Origin: an uncultured Bacteroidales bacterium
Lineage (GTDB): Bacteria > Bacteroidota > Bacteroidia > Bacteroidales > Marinilabiliaceae
Assembly: GCA_937892095.1 (NCBI GenBank)
Contig: CALAVC010000151.1
Span: 1-64,000, forward strand
Length of the DNA stretch: 64,000 nt
Direction: 5' to 3'
How positions within the stretch are numbered: the first letter of the stretch is position 1; every line of letters begins with the position of its first letter. Shown one piece after another: positions 26,355 through 36,319 of the stretch. The notes beneath the pieces were generated by a model, which saw only the letters and a list, made by a program, of their open reading frames with translations, made no database searches and was not told where the DNA came from. The translations under genes and the position numbers were made by a program.

Positions 26355-29088
26355 ATTCTTGGGTCGTAAGGAAATGAATTAGGCTGTTTGCTATGTCTTG
26401 ATTGTCGGTTAGTTGGAGAGCGTGTGCAAGTCGGTCGAGATAGTCGTTGGATGGTGAGATTGAGCCACGAGCAATGGCTGTTGCAATGTCGGCCAATATT
26501 TGTCGGGCAATGTAGTCGTCGTCGGCCGAATGGAGTAGTTCTGCCATAGTGACGAGGCACGTGTCGGTCGTTTCGTATTGTGTGGGGAGCCAAGAGAGTC
26601 CTTCGCGTAGGACGTTGCGTGCGCCTGTTCGGTCGCCGATTTTGAGAGCTTCGCGAGCTGCAAGGATAGATAGGCGACGAAATTGTAGGCGGTTCAGTTC
26701 GTCAACTTCGGAAGCACTGTGGCTGTGGGCGAATCCGTCGGGTAGGCTGATGAGTCCGCATAGTTGATAACATAGTAGGCGTGGCAACTTTGCCGTGTCT
26801 GGCTCGATGTAGGTTATGGGTCCGCAGTCGACGATGTGTGCCGAGAGGTCGATGTCGGATGGTAAGACGCTTGGCACGGAGCAAAATTTGCGATGTGGGT
26901 TTTGCTCCATTAGGTCGAGAAGAAGCAAGCTGTTAATGTCGGTTTGCGAGGGGTCGACAGAGACAATGTATGTACTGTCTGTTGTCGGGATTAGAATTTT
27001 GTCCGATAGGGTTGTTAGTTGGTAGCCCATGTCGCCACCGAGGTCGGTTAACCGTGCGCGTGAGATGGGTTGCGGTGTGCTGTCGGCACCTATGGCAGAG
27101 AGTGAAAGAAGTTCGTGAGTAATAAGGTCGGCGAAGTGCATTCGTAGTGGAGGTTCGGCATATCGACTGCGGCAGATGTCGTTGGCGTGCCAAGGAGTGC
27201 TGAGTAGGTGTAGGTTGACGAGTTGTACATCGCGTCGGATGTGGCGAACCTCTTGCGCATAGAGTATGGGGTAGAAGTTGTTGTCGGCATTGGTGAGCAG
27301 GACAGCATTGTGAGGGCAGAGGTTGAGTATGGACTCGGCAATGTTGTCGGTCAGAGTGTCGTTGTGCTTATCCATGGCGTGCCATGCTGAGGCAGCCGAG
27401 CCGATGGGCACGAGTAGGAAAAGAAGACAGGCGTGGTGGTAGCGTTTGACGCTGAGCGTTGCAAAACCGATGCAAATGCCGACGGCTGCGTAGAGAAGTA
27501 TGAAGACATAGTCGCGCTCGCGAGGTTCGAAGGGTTGCATGTTGAGGTAGAGCGCAAGAGCAGGTCCTACTATTATGAAGAGCAGGAATATGATTGTGGT
27601 CAGACGTCGGTCGTGCAAGATGACCCACAGACCTACGAACATTAGCAAGAGTGGTATGCAAAAGAGTCTAATGGTGCCGTGGTCGGCAAAGAGTTGGTCG
27701 CCAAGTAGATGTCGGTCGAGAAAGTCGAAGCCTGTTATGGCATTTCCAGTTCGGTTGTCGCCGTCGCCAATGCGGTCGTTTTGCCGACCACAGGTGTTCC
27801 AAAGGATGTAGCGAGTCATCATGTGCCACAGTTGATAGCGTAGTGTATAGACGAGGCTTTCGGTGGCAGATGGTTGTCGGTCTGTGGCTATGGGGCGTTG
27901 TGTCCAGTGGGTGTAGCCTGCGAGTGAGGCATCGTCGGAGTAGAGCATGCGAGGGAATAAAGATTGCTCGGTAGAGGGGTAGACATAGTCCCATCGGTTG
28001 CGTCGGGCGACGTAGCGGTTGGAGTCGGCATCGTAGGCAATGTGTGGCAAGATTTCGGTGTCGGATGGTACGGAGGTGTATGTTGGTCCGTAGAACAAAG
28101 GGCGGCTGCCATAGGCCTTCATTTGTAGATATTCGGTGAGGGCTTGAGCATCGGCAGGGTGTCCGAAGCTAAATGTGCAGCCTTGTTGTGCTCTGAAAAG
28201 TGGTAGGAGTAGGGGCAGGAGTCCTGTGTAGACAAGTGCGAGGTGTAAGATTTGTGGTTGTCGGTGGCTCCAAGCGAAGAGTGTCGTAAGGATAAAAAGC
28301 GTGCCGAAAAGGAGTCCTGAGCCGACAGATAGGCTAAATGTGTTGACGGCGACGACATCGAGAAGCGTGCCGAGGGCAAAGGCTGCACCCGACGATAGCC
28401 ACAAAAGTATGACGACAGCAAGTGAGCCGAGAATGGTGCCGATTAGTGAACTGCTGATTTTTCGGTTACGTACTGTAACTGCAAAAAGACCCGACATGCC
28501 GACCAAATGACCAACGACGGGAAGCGCGAGAAGAGATAGTCGGTGGACGCCACAACTGAGACCAGCAAAAAACGAAATGAGGTAGAGGTAACGAGTGTCG
28601 GAAGTGAGCGTCCAACGGACAGCAAAGTGTAGCATGCAAAAGGCCATGAGGGCGGCTGCGGTGTAGACTTCTGTTTCGGTGCTAACATCCCACACTGAGG
28701 GCATGAAGCTCCACGAGAATGAGGTCGTGAGGGCTGCAAGCGAGGCGAGGCGTGCGTCGGTGTGTGGGCGCGTGAGAGCTATTAGTCCTTTGACGAATAG
28801 GCATAGCACTGCAGCTGCGGCTGCAGAAGTGAGGGTAGAAAGCATGTTGCAAGTATGGGCTACATAATCGGGCGGAGCGAGCAGACATACAATGCGAAGG
28901 CATAGGAGATAGAGTGGGTTGCCTGGTGGGTGACCGACGTTGAGGTTCGCTGCACAAGCGATGTATTCGCCTGCGTCCCAAAGACTGACGCCATGCGCAA
29001 GCGTGAGCATATAAACGACAAGCGACCCCACGAAAGTCAGTAGGGTCGTGTGTCGAACTAAAATGTTATGTAGGTTATGACGTATCAG
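26353..29088 (-). CDS. DUF2723 membrane protein, probable glycosyltransferase-like
   Basis: A protein of about 911 residues with an N-terminal membrane domain and a soluble C-terminal part. The opening [28 protein letters not shown] is the family hallmark of DUF2723 proteins (usual form: FWDCGEFI then GHPPGAP), which are multi-pass and related to protein O-mannosyltransferases. About ten hydrophobic segments precede the soluble region. No ATG exists near the expected start. The best candidate is CTG at 29088, which overlaps the panD stop as CTGA, just as ATGA overlaps occur elsewhere in this genome; GTG or ATT further in are alternatives. It forms an operon with panC and panD. Confidence 0.8.
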   Translation of the reverse strand: MIRHNLHNILVRHTTLLTFVGSLVVYMLTLAHGVSLWDAGEYIACAANLNVGHPPGNPLYLLCLRIVCLLAPPDYVAHTCNMLSTLTSAAAAAVLCLFVKGLIALTRPHTDARLASLAALTTSFSWSFMPSVWDVSTETEVYTAAALMAFCMLHFAVRWTLTSDTRYLYLISFFAGLSCGVHRLSLLALPVVGHLVGMSGLFAVTVRNRKISSSLIGTILGSLAVVILLWLSSGAAFALGTLLDVVAVNTFSLSVGSGLLFGTLFILTTLFAWSHRQPQILHLALVYTGLLPLLLPLFRAQQGCTFSFGHPADAQALTEYLQMKAYGSRPLFYGPTYTSVPSDTEILPHIAYDADSNRYVARRNRWDYVYPSTEQSLFPRMLYSDDASLAGYTHWTQRPIATDRQPSATESLVYTLRYQLWHMMTRYILWNTCGRQNDRIGDGDNRTGNAITGFDFLDRHLLGDQLFADHGTIRLFCIPLLLMFVGLWVILHDRRLTTIIFLLFIIVGPALALYLNMQPFEPRERDYVFILLYAAVGICIGFATLSVKRYHHACLLFLLVPIGSAASAWHAMDKHNDTLTDNIAESILNLCPHNAVLLTNADNNFYPILYAQEVRHIRRDVQLVNLHLLSTPWHANDICRSRYAEPPLRMHFADLITHELLSLSAIGADSTPQPISRARLTDLGGDMGYQLTTLSDKILIPTTDSTYIVSVDPSQTDINSLLLLDLMEQNPHRKFCSVPSVLPSDIDLSAHIVDCGPITYIEPDTAKLPRLLCYQLCGLISLPDGFAHSHSASEVDELNRLQFRRLSILAAREALKIGDRTGARNVLREGLSWLPTQYETTDTCLVTMAELLHSADDDYIARQILADIATAIARGSISPSNDYLDRLAHALQLTDNQDIANSLIHFLTTQE

Positions 29089-29435
29089 ACGAGACGATTT
29101 GTTGCAGTGTCGGGGAAGACGATTGTTGGCTTGAAGGTCTTGGCTTCGTCGGGGGTCATGTAGGCATAAGCCATTATGATGACCACGTCGCCAACGGCTA
29201 CGAGTCGTGCGGCAGCACCATTGAGACATACGACGCCAGAGCCTCTTTCACCAGCGATGACGTAGGTTTCGAGTCTTGCGCCATTGTTGTTGTCGACCAC
29301 TTGTACTTTTTGACCAGCCAATATGTTGGCAACGTCCATGAGGTCTTGGTCGATGGTTATGCTACCTACGTAGTCGAGGCGAGCCTCGGTGACGCTTGCG
29401 TTGTGTATCTTAGATTTTAGGACTTCGATATACAT
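29085..29435 (-). CDS. panD: Aspartate 1-decarboxylase
   Basis: A 116-residue pyruvoyl enzyme that turns aspartate into beta-alanine for pantothenate and coenzyme A. The self-cleavage site is the Gly-Ser pair in [10 protein letters not shown] (residues 24-25), from which Ser becomes the pyruvoyl group. The block [19 protein letters not shown] is typical, and the length is normal. It starts 9 bases after panC, and its product feeds the PanC reaction. Confidence 0.95.
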   Translation of the reverse strand: MYIEVLKSKIHNASVTEARLDYVGSITIDQDLMDVANILAGQKVQVVDNNNGARLETYVIAGERGSGVVCLNGAAARLVAVGDVVIIMAYAYMTPDEAKTFKPTIVFPDTATNRLV

Positions 29436-29444
29436 CTGCTGTTG

Positions 29445-30293
29445 TTATTTCTTGTAGATGATGTTGTCTATGAGCCTTACGTTGCCAGCTTGTACGGTTA
29501 CGCAGCCTACGGCGTAGGAGGTCTCATCCCACGAGCTGAGGTGGCGTAGCGAGAGTCCGTCGACGATTTCGTAGTACTCCACTTTGAGTAGTTTGTTGTC
29601 GTCGATTTCTTTTACTACGCGAGCAGTTACTTCGTCGGGAGAAAGGTTTTTCATCCAGTCGATAGAGGCTTGTAGGACAGCGTGTATGTGTGGCGCAGCT
29701 GCACGATGTTCGGGGGTGAGGAGTGCGTTGCGACTGCTGACTGCAAGTCCGTCGGCATGGCGTACAATGGGGCAGTCGACAATCTGAAGTTTGAAGTCGA
29801 GGTCGTGCACCATTTTTTTGATGACAGCTATCTGCTGAAAGTCTTTTTCGCCAAAGTAGGCGCGTGTGGGCGAGACGTAGGCAAAGAGCTTGCTGACTAT
29901 TTGGCAAACGCCGTTGAAGTGCCCGGGGCGTTGTTTGCCTTCCATGACTTCGCCTACACCAGTGAGGTCGAATTGGCGAGTGTCTGGTGTGGGGTATATC
30001 TCTTCGGCTGTTGGTGCAAAGACGATGTCGGCATCGGTAGAGCCAGAGAGCAAAGCGACGTCGGCCGAGAGTGTGCGAGGATAGGTGCGAAGGTCTTCGG
30101 GGTTGTTGAATTGGGTGGGGTTGACAAATATGCTGACGACAACGAAGTCGCATTCGGAGCAAGCGCGTTGGACGAGAGATAGGTGTCCTTCGTGGAGAGC
30201 ACCCATGGTTGGGACGAGTCCTATTGTTTGTCCTGCAGCGATGGCTTCGGCAACGCGGCTTTTGAGTTCGTCGACGGTGTTTACTATGGTCAT
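29445..30293 (-). CDS. panC: Pantothenate synthetase (pantoate-beta-alanine ligase)
   Basis: A 282-residue ligase joining pantoate and beta-alanine with ATP. It shows the HIGH-type motif MGALHEGHLSLV, SIFVNPTQFN, the GEKDFQQ block and the KMSKS-like region RHADGLAVSSRN. The ATG at 30293 was chosen; the longer frame adds ten residues without support. It heads the panC-panD-DUF2723 operon. Confidence 0.95.
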   Translation of the reverse strand: MTIVNTVDELKSRVAEAIAAGQTIGLVPTMGALHEGHLSLVQRACSECDFVVVSIFVNPTQFNNPEDLRTYPRTLSADVALLSGSTDADIVFAPTAEEIYPTPDTRQFDLTGVGEVMEGKQRPGHFNGVCQIVSKLFAYVSPTRAYFGEKDFQQIAVIKKMVHDLDFKLQIVDCPIVRHADGLAVSSRNALLTPEHRAAAPHIHAVLQASIDWMKNLSPDEVTARVVKEIDDNKLLKVEYYEIVDGLSLRHLSSWDETSYAVGCVTVQAGNVRLIDNIIYKK

Positions 30294-30391
30294 TTCTTGA
30301 GTTTTATGTGTCACGAGTGGCAAAGTTATAACATTTCGTTTGTATGGTAATCAAAATTCTTGCCACAGAATGGTTTATTGGGGTGGAGAGA

Positions 30392-30426
30392 AAAGAAATC
30401 CGCCACCGAAAATCTTCGGTGGCGGA
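30392..30426 (-). terminator. Terminator after the large secreted protein gene
   Basis: A perfect 12-base inverted repeat TCCGCCACCGAA / TTCGGTGGCGGA (30399-30410 and 30415-30426), followed on the minus strand by TTTCTTTT. It lies about 35 bases past the stop at 30460. Confidence 0.85.
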
Positions 30427-30459
30427 CTTTGTGTTGGTTTATCTAAATCCTGAGGTTGA

Positions 30460-33400
30460 TTACTTCACGAGAATGAGTTTACCACCGCGGATGTAGAGGC
30501 CTTGCTTAGGACTGTTGACCTTGCGACCAGCGAGGTCGTAGATGGTGTTGTCAGTCTCGGTGTCGGCTTTGACTTTAGAGAGTGCAGAAGCCTTGGCATT
30601 GACAGTGATTGCGTATACTGCAATGTTGGCGTTGCCAGTGAAGATGTAGGAGCCATCGTCTTGCTTGGTGGCTTCGACTGCTTCGCCAGAGTCTTCGTTC
30701 TTGATGGAGACTTCGATGGTGTAGCCTGCTGCAGGAGCTATGACGACTTCTTCGCCGTCGAGAATGCCTTTGGCATCGCTACTGATTGTGGCTGCGCCTT
30801 CGGGTGTGCAAGTGAAGGTGTATTCGGAGAAGAGACCTACAACGGCTATGATGGTCATATTCTCGTCTTTAGCTGCGAAGGAGTAGACGCCACTCTCAGG
30901 AATGATTGCAGTGGTGTCGGAGCTTGTTGCAACGAGGAGGTCGCCCTTAATCATGTAGCCACTGGTGAGGTCGACTGTGAGGGTTACGGTTTCGCCCTCC
31001 TTATACTCGTCTTTGTCGGCTGTGATGGATATGCCAGCAATGGTAGGAGTCTTGACTTTGAACTTGGTGTACTTGGCAACAGGGGCTACGACGACTACTC
31101 CATGTCCGAGGACAACGCTATATGTTCCGTCGTTGTTCTTTGTGGCTGTGCGAGGTACGCCAGCTTGCAATACGCTGATGCTATCGAGTTCCCAGTCGGC
31201 GATTTTAACTTCGGGAGTGATGACGAGAGTTTCGCCAGCTTTGACGTTGGTCTTGTCGACAGAAACAACTGCAACGGTGTCGGTGCGAGATTCGTCGCCA
31301 ACCTTAACTGTCGTTGTTTGAACTTCGGTGTAGACCTTGTATTGAGCGTCTTTGTTGTATTCGTCGATGGTGCCGTCGACGGTAAAGGTGAAGCCGTTCC
31401 AACCGAACTGCCAGTCTTTGCCGAAGATTATGTAGGTGTGGTCTTTCTTGGCGTCGAAGACGAAATATCCAAACTTAACCTGATTAGCGGCACCGACGGT
31501 CTTGTCTGTTTCGACACCATCTTCGTCAACGAGGATGTAGTGCTCGGCTGTGGAGCCAATGACATAGTTTTCGTCGACGCTGATGGAGTTGAAGAAGTAC
31601 TTGGTGCCGTCGGCATTGTTGGCGCCGTTGACGTAGCCTTCGACACGGAACTTGCTGCGGTCGAATGCCTTGCCACCTTCGGTCTCGTCGACAATGTAGA
31701 GACTACGGCTACCGCCCTTGTTGGCCCAGAAGCCAATGCGGAACATACCGTCGGCATCAGGAGTGAGTTCTACGTAGGTACCATTTTGTGGCAGACCCTT
31801 AGAGCCATCGGCTTCGTAGTATTCATATTCGGCAGAGTAGGTCTTGTTGCCGTCGCTGTTGGTCTTTTCTTCGCCACGGCTGAAAGATACGTATGGGTTG
31901 CCATTGCCTTGTACGTAGGAGAAGCTGATGTCGGCTTGGTTCTTGAGAGTCCAAGAAGCTGAGCTCCAGTTGAGCCAGTTGGTGGCGTTGAGGTTGTCGG
32001 CTTGCATGCCAGCGAGAGCGAGGTCGGTGTCGAGGACTTGTTCGGGGTTGGAAGAGGAGACAGCTTTGAAGTGTACGTGTCCCCAATCTTTTTCAACGAC
32101 GAGGTCGCCTTTTTCGTTAGCTACTGCATCGGTGAATTCAGATTTGAGGTTGCCTTCAGAATCGACTACGAGGTAGCTGTCGACTTCTTGCATGCCATCT
32201 TTGAGTTTAAACTCTGCGCTGACGATGACGTTGGCTTCGGGCATCGTGAACTGGTTATCGGTTATGGTGATGGCAGTGCCATCTGTTGTGGTGGCGGATA
32301 TGCTAACGAGGTCGTAGTTGTCGCCCGGGGTTGCGGTGACGGTTACTGTTTCGCCAGGCATGACGTATTTGCCGTCAATCTTTTCGGCAGTGGTGGTGAT
32401 GGTGCCTCGTGAAGACTCTGTTGTGGTGAGTTCGTAGGCGGTAACCGAATTGTAGACTGCTGCGTTGACAATGGATACTTTGCTGACGACCATGTCGGAA
32501 CGGGTGCGCATAGAGAAGAAGACATTTTTGTCGACGGTTACGTCTTTTTTGTACTTAACGAGGATAGGCTCGCCAGACTTAACGATGTCGCCTTGTTTTA
32601 GAGTGTCGCCACCTTGTATGTAGTCGGCAAGATCGTAGGTGGTGTTACCGACAGCAAAATACGGATAACCTTCGTTTGCTGTGGCAGAGAAGTTAATGGT
32701 TATTTCCTGATTGTCTTGGATGCTGTCGACAAGGAAGTATTGGTTGTCGCTTCCAAGGAGAAGGCCACCTGTGTTGATGTTGAACTGGTTGCCATGGAAA
32801 ACGTTGCAAACATAGGGCAATATGTATGTTTTCTTGCCTTCGGTGTCTTCTGTGTAGTAAGAAGTGCCAGGCTTGTAGCCCTTGAAGTTGTTGACACTCT
32901 TGTCGCCATTTTCGGCATCTTGCCACATTGTCCAACCAAGTGTGTTAGCATTGGCTCCCAATTTTTCGCCTACCTGACGATTGTCAAGGACTGTCTTGGC
33001 TTCAGCTTCGTAGTCGTAGGTAATTATCTCGGTGCCACGAGTGATAACAACTTTTTGAATAAGACCTTTCATAAGCGTTGCGAGGTAGACATCGCCAGTG
33101 TAGCTGGGATCTACATCTTCGAGGGTGATAACCTCTTCGGAAGTAAAGGTTGAAGCTGTCTGACCTTCAACATCGTCAGTTGCTTTGATAAAGGTCTTCA
33201 GTTCGCCCGAAGCTTCGGTGGTAAACTTAAAGCTGGCTGCGTTGGTCTTGCCGACAGCGTATGGGATGTCCGTTGTTGTGCCGTCTTCGCTGACGAACTT
33301 AATGGATATTTTGTCTCCTTTTTGCAGTCCGAAGATTACGATTGCGTTGTTTTTATTGTTGCCGTGATAAGCACCATAATATTCGGTAGTTACGTCGTTG

Positions 33401-33753
33401 CCTTCGCTGTCCGTCGTTGTGATATTTAGTTTCTTTAATTTTTGGTCGCTGTTAGTTCCGAACCATACTGTGCCTTCCTCAGGAAAGTTGGTGCCAGTAT
33501 AGCCAGTATGATGACGACCAGTTTTGCCAGGGTCTCGATCATCATTACCCCACGAGGAACTACTTATTGTAAATGATTTGGCGCGAGTTTGCGTACCAAT
33601 AGTCTGATTATTGGTTACGGCATTGAATTCTGCAACGAAGTCATAGGTCTGATATGTTTCGGCATCTTTTACCAATTTTTGCACTTGTACTTGTGCAAAA
33701 GAGGCAGAAGAAAACGCCATAGCAGCACCTAAGAGTAGTATGCTTTTCTTCAT
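30460..33753 (-). CDS. Large secreted protein with C-terminal sorting-type tail
   Basis: A 1097-residue exported protein with signal peptide ending SSASFAQ. The body is made of beta-sandwich-like segments, including repeats of the kind PGDNYDLVSISATTTDG followed by ITDNQFTMPEANVIVSAEFK-type endings (InlB/Flg_new-like). Its last 27 residues (IYDLAGRKV, then QGLYIRGGKLILVK) resemble the C-terminal sorting domain of type IX secretion cargo and match the tail of the giant protein at 48494-54046. No enzyme domain is recognised. I chose the ATG at 33753 for the signal peptide. A promoter element lies at 33817-33824. Function unknown, probably surface attachment or binding. Confidence 0.75.
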   Translation of the reverse strand: MKKSILLLGAAMAFSSASFAQVQVQKLVKDAETYQTYDFVAEFNAVTNNQTIGTQTRAKSFTISSSSWGNDDRDPGKTGRHHTGYTGTNFPEEGTVWFGTNSDQKLKKLNITTTDSEGNDVTTEYYGAYHGNNKNNAIVIFGLQKGDKISIKFVSEDGTTTDIPYAVGKTNAASFKFTTEASGELKTFIKATDDVEGQTASTFTSEEVITLEDVDPSYTGDVYLATLMKGLIQKVVITRGTEIITYDYEAEAKTVLDNRQVGEKLGANANTLGWTMWQDAENGDKSVNNFKGYKPGTSYYTEDTEGKKTYILPYVCNVFHGNQFNINTGGLLLGSDNQYFLVDSIQDNQEITINFSATANEGYPYFAVGNTTYDLADYIQGGDTLKQGDIVKSGEPILVKYKKDVTVDKNVFFSMRTRSDMVVSKVSIVNAAVYNSVTAYELTTTESSRGTITTTAEKIDGKYVMPGETVTVTATPGDNYDLVSISATTTDGTAITITDNQFTMPEANVIVSAEFKLKDGMQEVDSYLVVDSEGNLKSEFTDAVANEKGDLVVEKDWGHVHFKAVSSSNPEQVLDTDLALAGMQADNLNATNWLNWSSASWTLKNQADISFSYVQGNGNPYVSFSRGEEKTNSDGNKTYSAEYEYYEADGSKGLPQNGTYVELTPDADGMFRIGFWANKGGSRSLYIVDETEGGKAFDRSKFRVEGYVNGANNADGTKYFFNSISVDENYVIGSTAEHYILVDEDGVETDKTVGAANQVKFGYFVFDAKKDHTYIIFGKDWQFGWNGFTFTVDGTIDEYNKDAQYKVYTEVQTTTVKVGDESRTDTVAVVSVDKTNVKAGETLVITPEVKIADWELDSISVLQAGVPRTATKNNDGTYSVVLGHGVVVVAPVAKYTKFKVKTPTIAGISITADKDEYKEGETVTLTVDLTSGYMIKGDLLVATSSDTTAIIPESGVYSFAAKDENMTIIAVVGLFSEYTFTCTPEGAATISSDAKGILDGEEVVIAPAAGYTIEVSIKNEDSGEAVEATKQDDGSYIFTGNANIAVYAITVNAKASALSKVKADTETDNTIYDLAGRKVNSPKQGLYIRGGKLILVK

Positions 33754-33816
33754 TTGCTTATGATTTTTTTTGTTTAACATTTTCTTTTGTTTTTGTATAC
33801 AGATGTCGAAAGTAGA

Positions 33817-33824
33817 CAAAAGTA
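33817..33824 (-). promoter_or_regulatory. -7 promoter element for the large secreted protein gene
   Basis: TACTTTTG on the minus strand fits TAnnTTTG; a second match, TATATTTG, lies just upstream at 33833-33840. Either could serve, giving a leader of about 55-75 bases. Confidence 0.4.
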
Positions 33825-33902
33825 TGCGGAAGCAAATATAACATAATTTACTTTCGATTGTATAAAATTAAGAGATGATGTGTTTAAAAAACTGAAAAGT
33901 AG

Positions 33903-35108
33903 TCAGATGTAGTTAGCGACTTCGCTCGCGTCGCGTCCGTCGGACACGAGGCGAGCCATGATGTCCATGTATGGGTGGGCGTGAGCAAAAAAGGTCTTGT
34001 AGCCTTGGCAGATATAGTTGAGCCCCGGACGGCCAGCGATGGTGTGCATAAAGCGATTGCGAGGGCACTCGCCGTGGCAAGCAAAGTGCCACTGACAGGC
34101 GGTGCATTCGGGTGGTAAGAAGTCTTGTTTGAGGCGCGCAAATTTTTTTTGTGCGTCGGCATACATTAGCTCGGTGAGACTATGATGAGAGATGTTGCCA
34201 AGCAAAAATTCGGGGAAAACGAAATGGTCGCACGAGTAGAGGTTTCCATTGGCTTCGAGGACGGCAACGTTGCCGCATGCGGCCGACATGCTACAGACAC
34301 CAGGTGGTACGCCGAGATAGTTGGCCAGTGTGGCATCGAAGAGTTGGAAGAAGCGAGTGCCGACATCGGAGGTAAGCCAACGGTCAAAAACGTGGCAGAG
34401 AAACGAGCCCCACTCTGCTGGGCTGACAGAAAAGGGCGCAATGGTGCAATTGGTGTCGGCAAGGCTGGCAAGAGTGCCGTCGGGGCGCAGTCGTTCGACG
34501 ACGGGTGTGAACTGAATATAGGTGCAGTCGATGCTCTTGAAGAAGTCGTAGAAGTCGTCGGGAGCCTTGGCGTTTGCGGCGTTTACGGTTGCGAGTGCGT
34601 TCCACTCGACTTCGTGCTTTCGGAGCAAATTGATGCCGTGCATCGTTTGCGAGTGTGTTGGTGCGTCGGAGTGGTGCATGTGCCGATAGAAATCGTGCAG
34701 GTGGGCAGGTCCGTCTATGGACACTCCAATGAGCCAACCGTTGTCGTGGAAGAAGCGTGCGTAGTCGTCGGTTATGAGGGTGCCGTTGGTCTGTAGACAG
34801 TTGTCGACGTGGCGACCTGCGGCATATTTGTTTTGTAGGTGAATGACTTTCTGATAGAAGCTGATGGGGAGTAGTAGGGGTTCGCCGCCGTGCCACGTGA
34901 AGAGGACGGAGTCTGTGGTTTGGCAGTCGATATATTGGCGGATGAAATTTTCGAGTGTCTGGTCGGAGATGTGTGTTGGCGAGGCGTAGCGATGTTTTTC
35001 GGAATAGTAGCAGTAGTTGCAAGTCATGTTGCAAACCGAGCCGACGGGCTTGGTCATGACGTAGAGTGGGGACTGAAAAGGAAATAAAGTGTCGTTGGGT
35101 GTACGCAT
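33903..35108 (-). CDS. Radical-SAM anaerobic sulfatase-maturating enzyme
   Basis: A 401-residue radical SAM enzyme with a SPASM-type C-terminus. The first iron-sulfur cluster is bound by CNMTCNYCYYSEK; the C-terminal Cys set lies in SMSAACGN, YSCDHFVFP and CTACQWHFACHGECPRNR. This arrangement is that of enzymes that turn a Cys or Ser of sulfatases into formylglycine. No sulfatase gene is present in the window, so its clients lie elsewhere. The ATG at 35108 follows a TATATTTG element (35117-35124) by eight bases; the long upstream extension of the open frame runs through the riboswitch and is not coding. Confidence 0.88.
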   Translation of the reverse strand: MRTPNDTLFPFQSPLYVMTKPVGSVCNMTCNYCYYSEKHRYASPTHISDQTLENFIRQYIDCQTTDSVLFTWHGGEPLLLPISFYQKVIHLQNKYAAGRHVDNCLQTNGTLITDDYARFFHDNGWLIGVSIDGPAHLHDFYRHMHHSDAPTHSQTMHGINLLRKHEVEWNALATVNAANAKAPDDFYDFFKSIDCTYIQFTPVVERLRPDGTLASLADTNCTIAPFSVSPAEWGSFLCHVFDRWLTSDVGTRFFQLFDATLANYLGVPPGVCSMSAACGNVAVLEANGNLYSCDHFVFPEFLLGNISHHSLTELMYADAQKKFARLKQDFLPPECTACQWHFACHGECPRNRFMHTIAGRPGLNYICQGYKTFFAHAHPYMDIMARLVSDGRDASEVANYI

Positions 35109-35116
35109 ATATTGAC

Positions 35117-35124
35117 CAAATATA
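35117..35124 (-). promoter_or_regulatory. -7 promoter element for the sulfatase maturase gene
   Basis: TATATTTG on the minus strand, eight bases before the ATG at 35108. It lies back to back with the riboswitch promoter at 35127-35134. Confidence 0.45.
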
Positions 35125-35126
35125 CA

Positions 35127-35134
35127 TAATTTTG
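35127..35134 (+). promoter_or_regulatory. -7 promoter element for the cobalamin riboswitch transcript
   Basis: TAATTTTG fits TAnnTTTG and would start transcription near 35141, exactly where the first stem of the riboswitch begins. Confidence 0.5.
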
Positions 35135-35140
35135 CGGTTG

Positions 35141-35332
35141 GTTTTGGTGCACGCAAAGTGCTCAAAAGGGAACGCCGTGAGACTCGGCGACAGTACCCGC
35201 TGCTGTATGTCTTTCGCCACACACAAAGAGTGGCGCCAAAAGTGAGGTTGCAAAAAAAGCCATTGTCTTGATTGCAGACGAGAAGGCGCAACCGTAGGTT
35301 CACAGAAGACGAGCCAGAAGACCTGCCAAAAC
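35141..35332 (+). promoter_or_regulatory. Cobalamin riboswitch
   Basis: The conserved parts of the cobalamin (B12) aptamer are visible in order: GGTGC near the 5' end, AAAAGGGAAC with GTGAGAC, the CAGTACCCGCTGCTGTA block, and the 3' box GAGCCAGAAGACCTGCC. The ends GTTTTGG (35141-35147) and CCAAAAC (35326-35332) pair as the closing stem. It lies in the leader of two surface lipoprotein genes and should lower their expression when B12 is plentiful. A further long imperfect stem at about 35385-35442 may be the expression platform. Confidence 0.9.
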
Positions 35333-35384
35333 AAGAAGTAATTTTTTCGTGTCTGAACGCCCTGCGGGATTACGGAGCAAGATG

Positions 35385-35442
35385 CGCACACCGAAGCTGG
35401 CTTAATTGTCCTTGTGAGAATGGGGAGAGGGGGCTTGGTGTG
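35385..35442 (+). promoter_or_regulatory. Possible expression platform stem of the B12 riboswitch
   Basis: GCACACCGAAGC and GCTTGGTGTGC can pair across a G-rich loop, between the aptamer and the first gene. It could act as a terminator-like or translation-blocking stem. There is no strong T run directly after it. Confidence 0.4.
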
Positions 35443-35506
35443 CAAAAAGGCTTTTGTTGTGTATCTCGCAAAAGTGAGAAACCAAATTACATACATATAC
35501 ACAACA

Positions 35507-36307
35507 ATGTTACAAACAAACAAATTTTTGCTGCTTGCAGCAGTATGCACGCTGACCTTCGTGGCGTGCGATGACGATGACGACCAAGACATCCGCACGC
35601 TGACGTTTGAGGACGCCGAGGGTCAGAGCTATTGGGCAGACCTGATTGACAGCCCTGAGTATGGTGGTGCGAAGCTCTACGGAGAGTATGACCAGGCGAC
35701 CAACATGTATTCAGGTCCCGAAAAAGACTACGTGTGGGCTGACGAGAACACGCTTTTGAAGAACAATGGCATCGTGGAAGCTTGGGGTTCGAAAGTGTTC
35801 TGGAATGGTGGCATGGCAGTGTCGAACTACACTCACGCTGCAGACGGAGCGTCGTATGCTAATCAGCTTTCGACGCTCAGCGGAGGACACAATGGTAGCA
35901 AAAATTTCTGCGTCAGCTTTGGCAGTGGCGAGGCTTCGGACAATTTGCCAGCCATATATTTTTCGGACAGTGTGGCACGCGTCATCAACAAGATGTATGT
36001 TGCCAACACGTCTTACGTGATTAACTCCATGACCAATGGCGACGACTACGGCACTCCGAAAGCTACGGAAACGGACTTCTTTAAGGTGTTGGCATACGGA
36101 TTTGACGCAGCAGGTAAGCAGACGGCAACAGCCGAAATATACCTTACGCAAAATGGCGAGATAAGCACCGAATGGCAAGAGTGGAATCTTGCGGGACTGG
36201 GAGCTGTCGTGAGTGTAAAATTCTCGGTCGAGCAGAGCCAAAAGAACGATTATGGCAACGTTTGGCCCAACTACTTTGCGTTTGACGATGTAGAAGTGGT
36301 CTTCTAA
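35507..36307 (+). CDS. B12-riboswitch-controlled surface lipoprotein, DUF4465-like
   Basis: A 266-residue lipoprotein with lipobox TFVAC followed by five Asp residues, indicating surface display. The mature part resembles the DUF4465 beta-sandwich family (SKVFWNGGMAVSNYTHAADG, NFCVSFGSGE, the closing FAFDDVEV). Direct control by a cobalamin riboswitch points to a role in capturing B12 or other corrinoids at the surface, like the BtuG/BtuH group of Bacteroides; whether it belongs to one of those families I cannot confirm. It is followed 12 bases later by a second lipoprotein. No BtuB channel is in the window. Confidence 0.8.
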   Translation: MLQTNKFLLLAAVCTLTFVACDDDDDQDIRTLTFEDAEGQSYWADLIDSPEYGGAKLYGEYDQATNMYSGPEKDYVWADENTLLKNNGIVEAWGSKVFWNGGMAVSNYTHAADGASYANQLSTLSGGHNGSKNFCVSFGSGEASDNLPAIYFSDSVARVINKMYVANTSYVINSMTNGDDYGTPKATETDFFKVLAYGFDAAGKQTATAEIYLTQNGEISTEWQEWNLAGLGAVVSVKFSVEQSQKNDYGNVWPNYFAFDDVEVVF

Positions 36308-36319
36308 AAACAAACATAG

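Noticed and set aside
30502..31962. A 486-residue plus-strand frame opposite the large secreted protein
   Set aside because: It is a shadow of the biased codon use of the minus-strand gene, which has a signal peptide, a tail and a terminator; the frame itself has odd composition and no motif.
35109..35598. Long open frames on the minus strand extending the sulfatase maturase upstream
   Set aside because: They run through the cobalamin riboswitch and have no family resemblance; the ATG at 35108 fits the family and the promoter.
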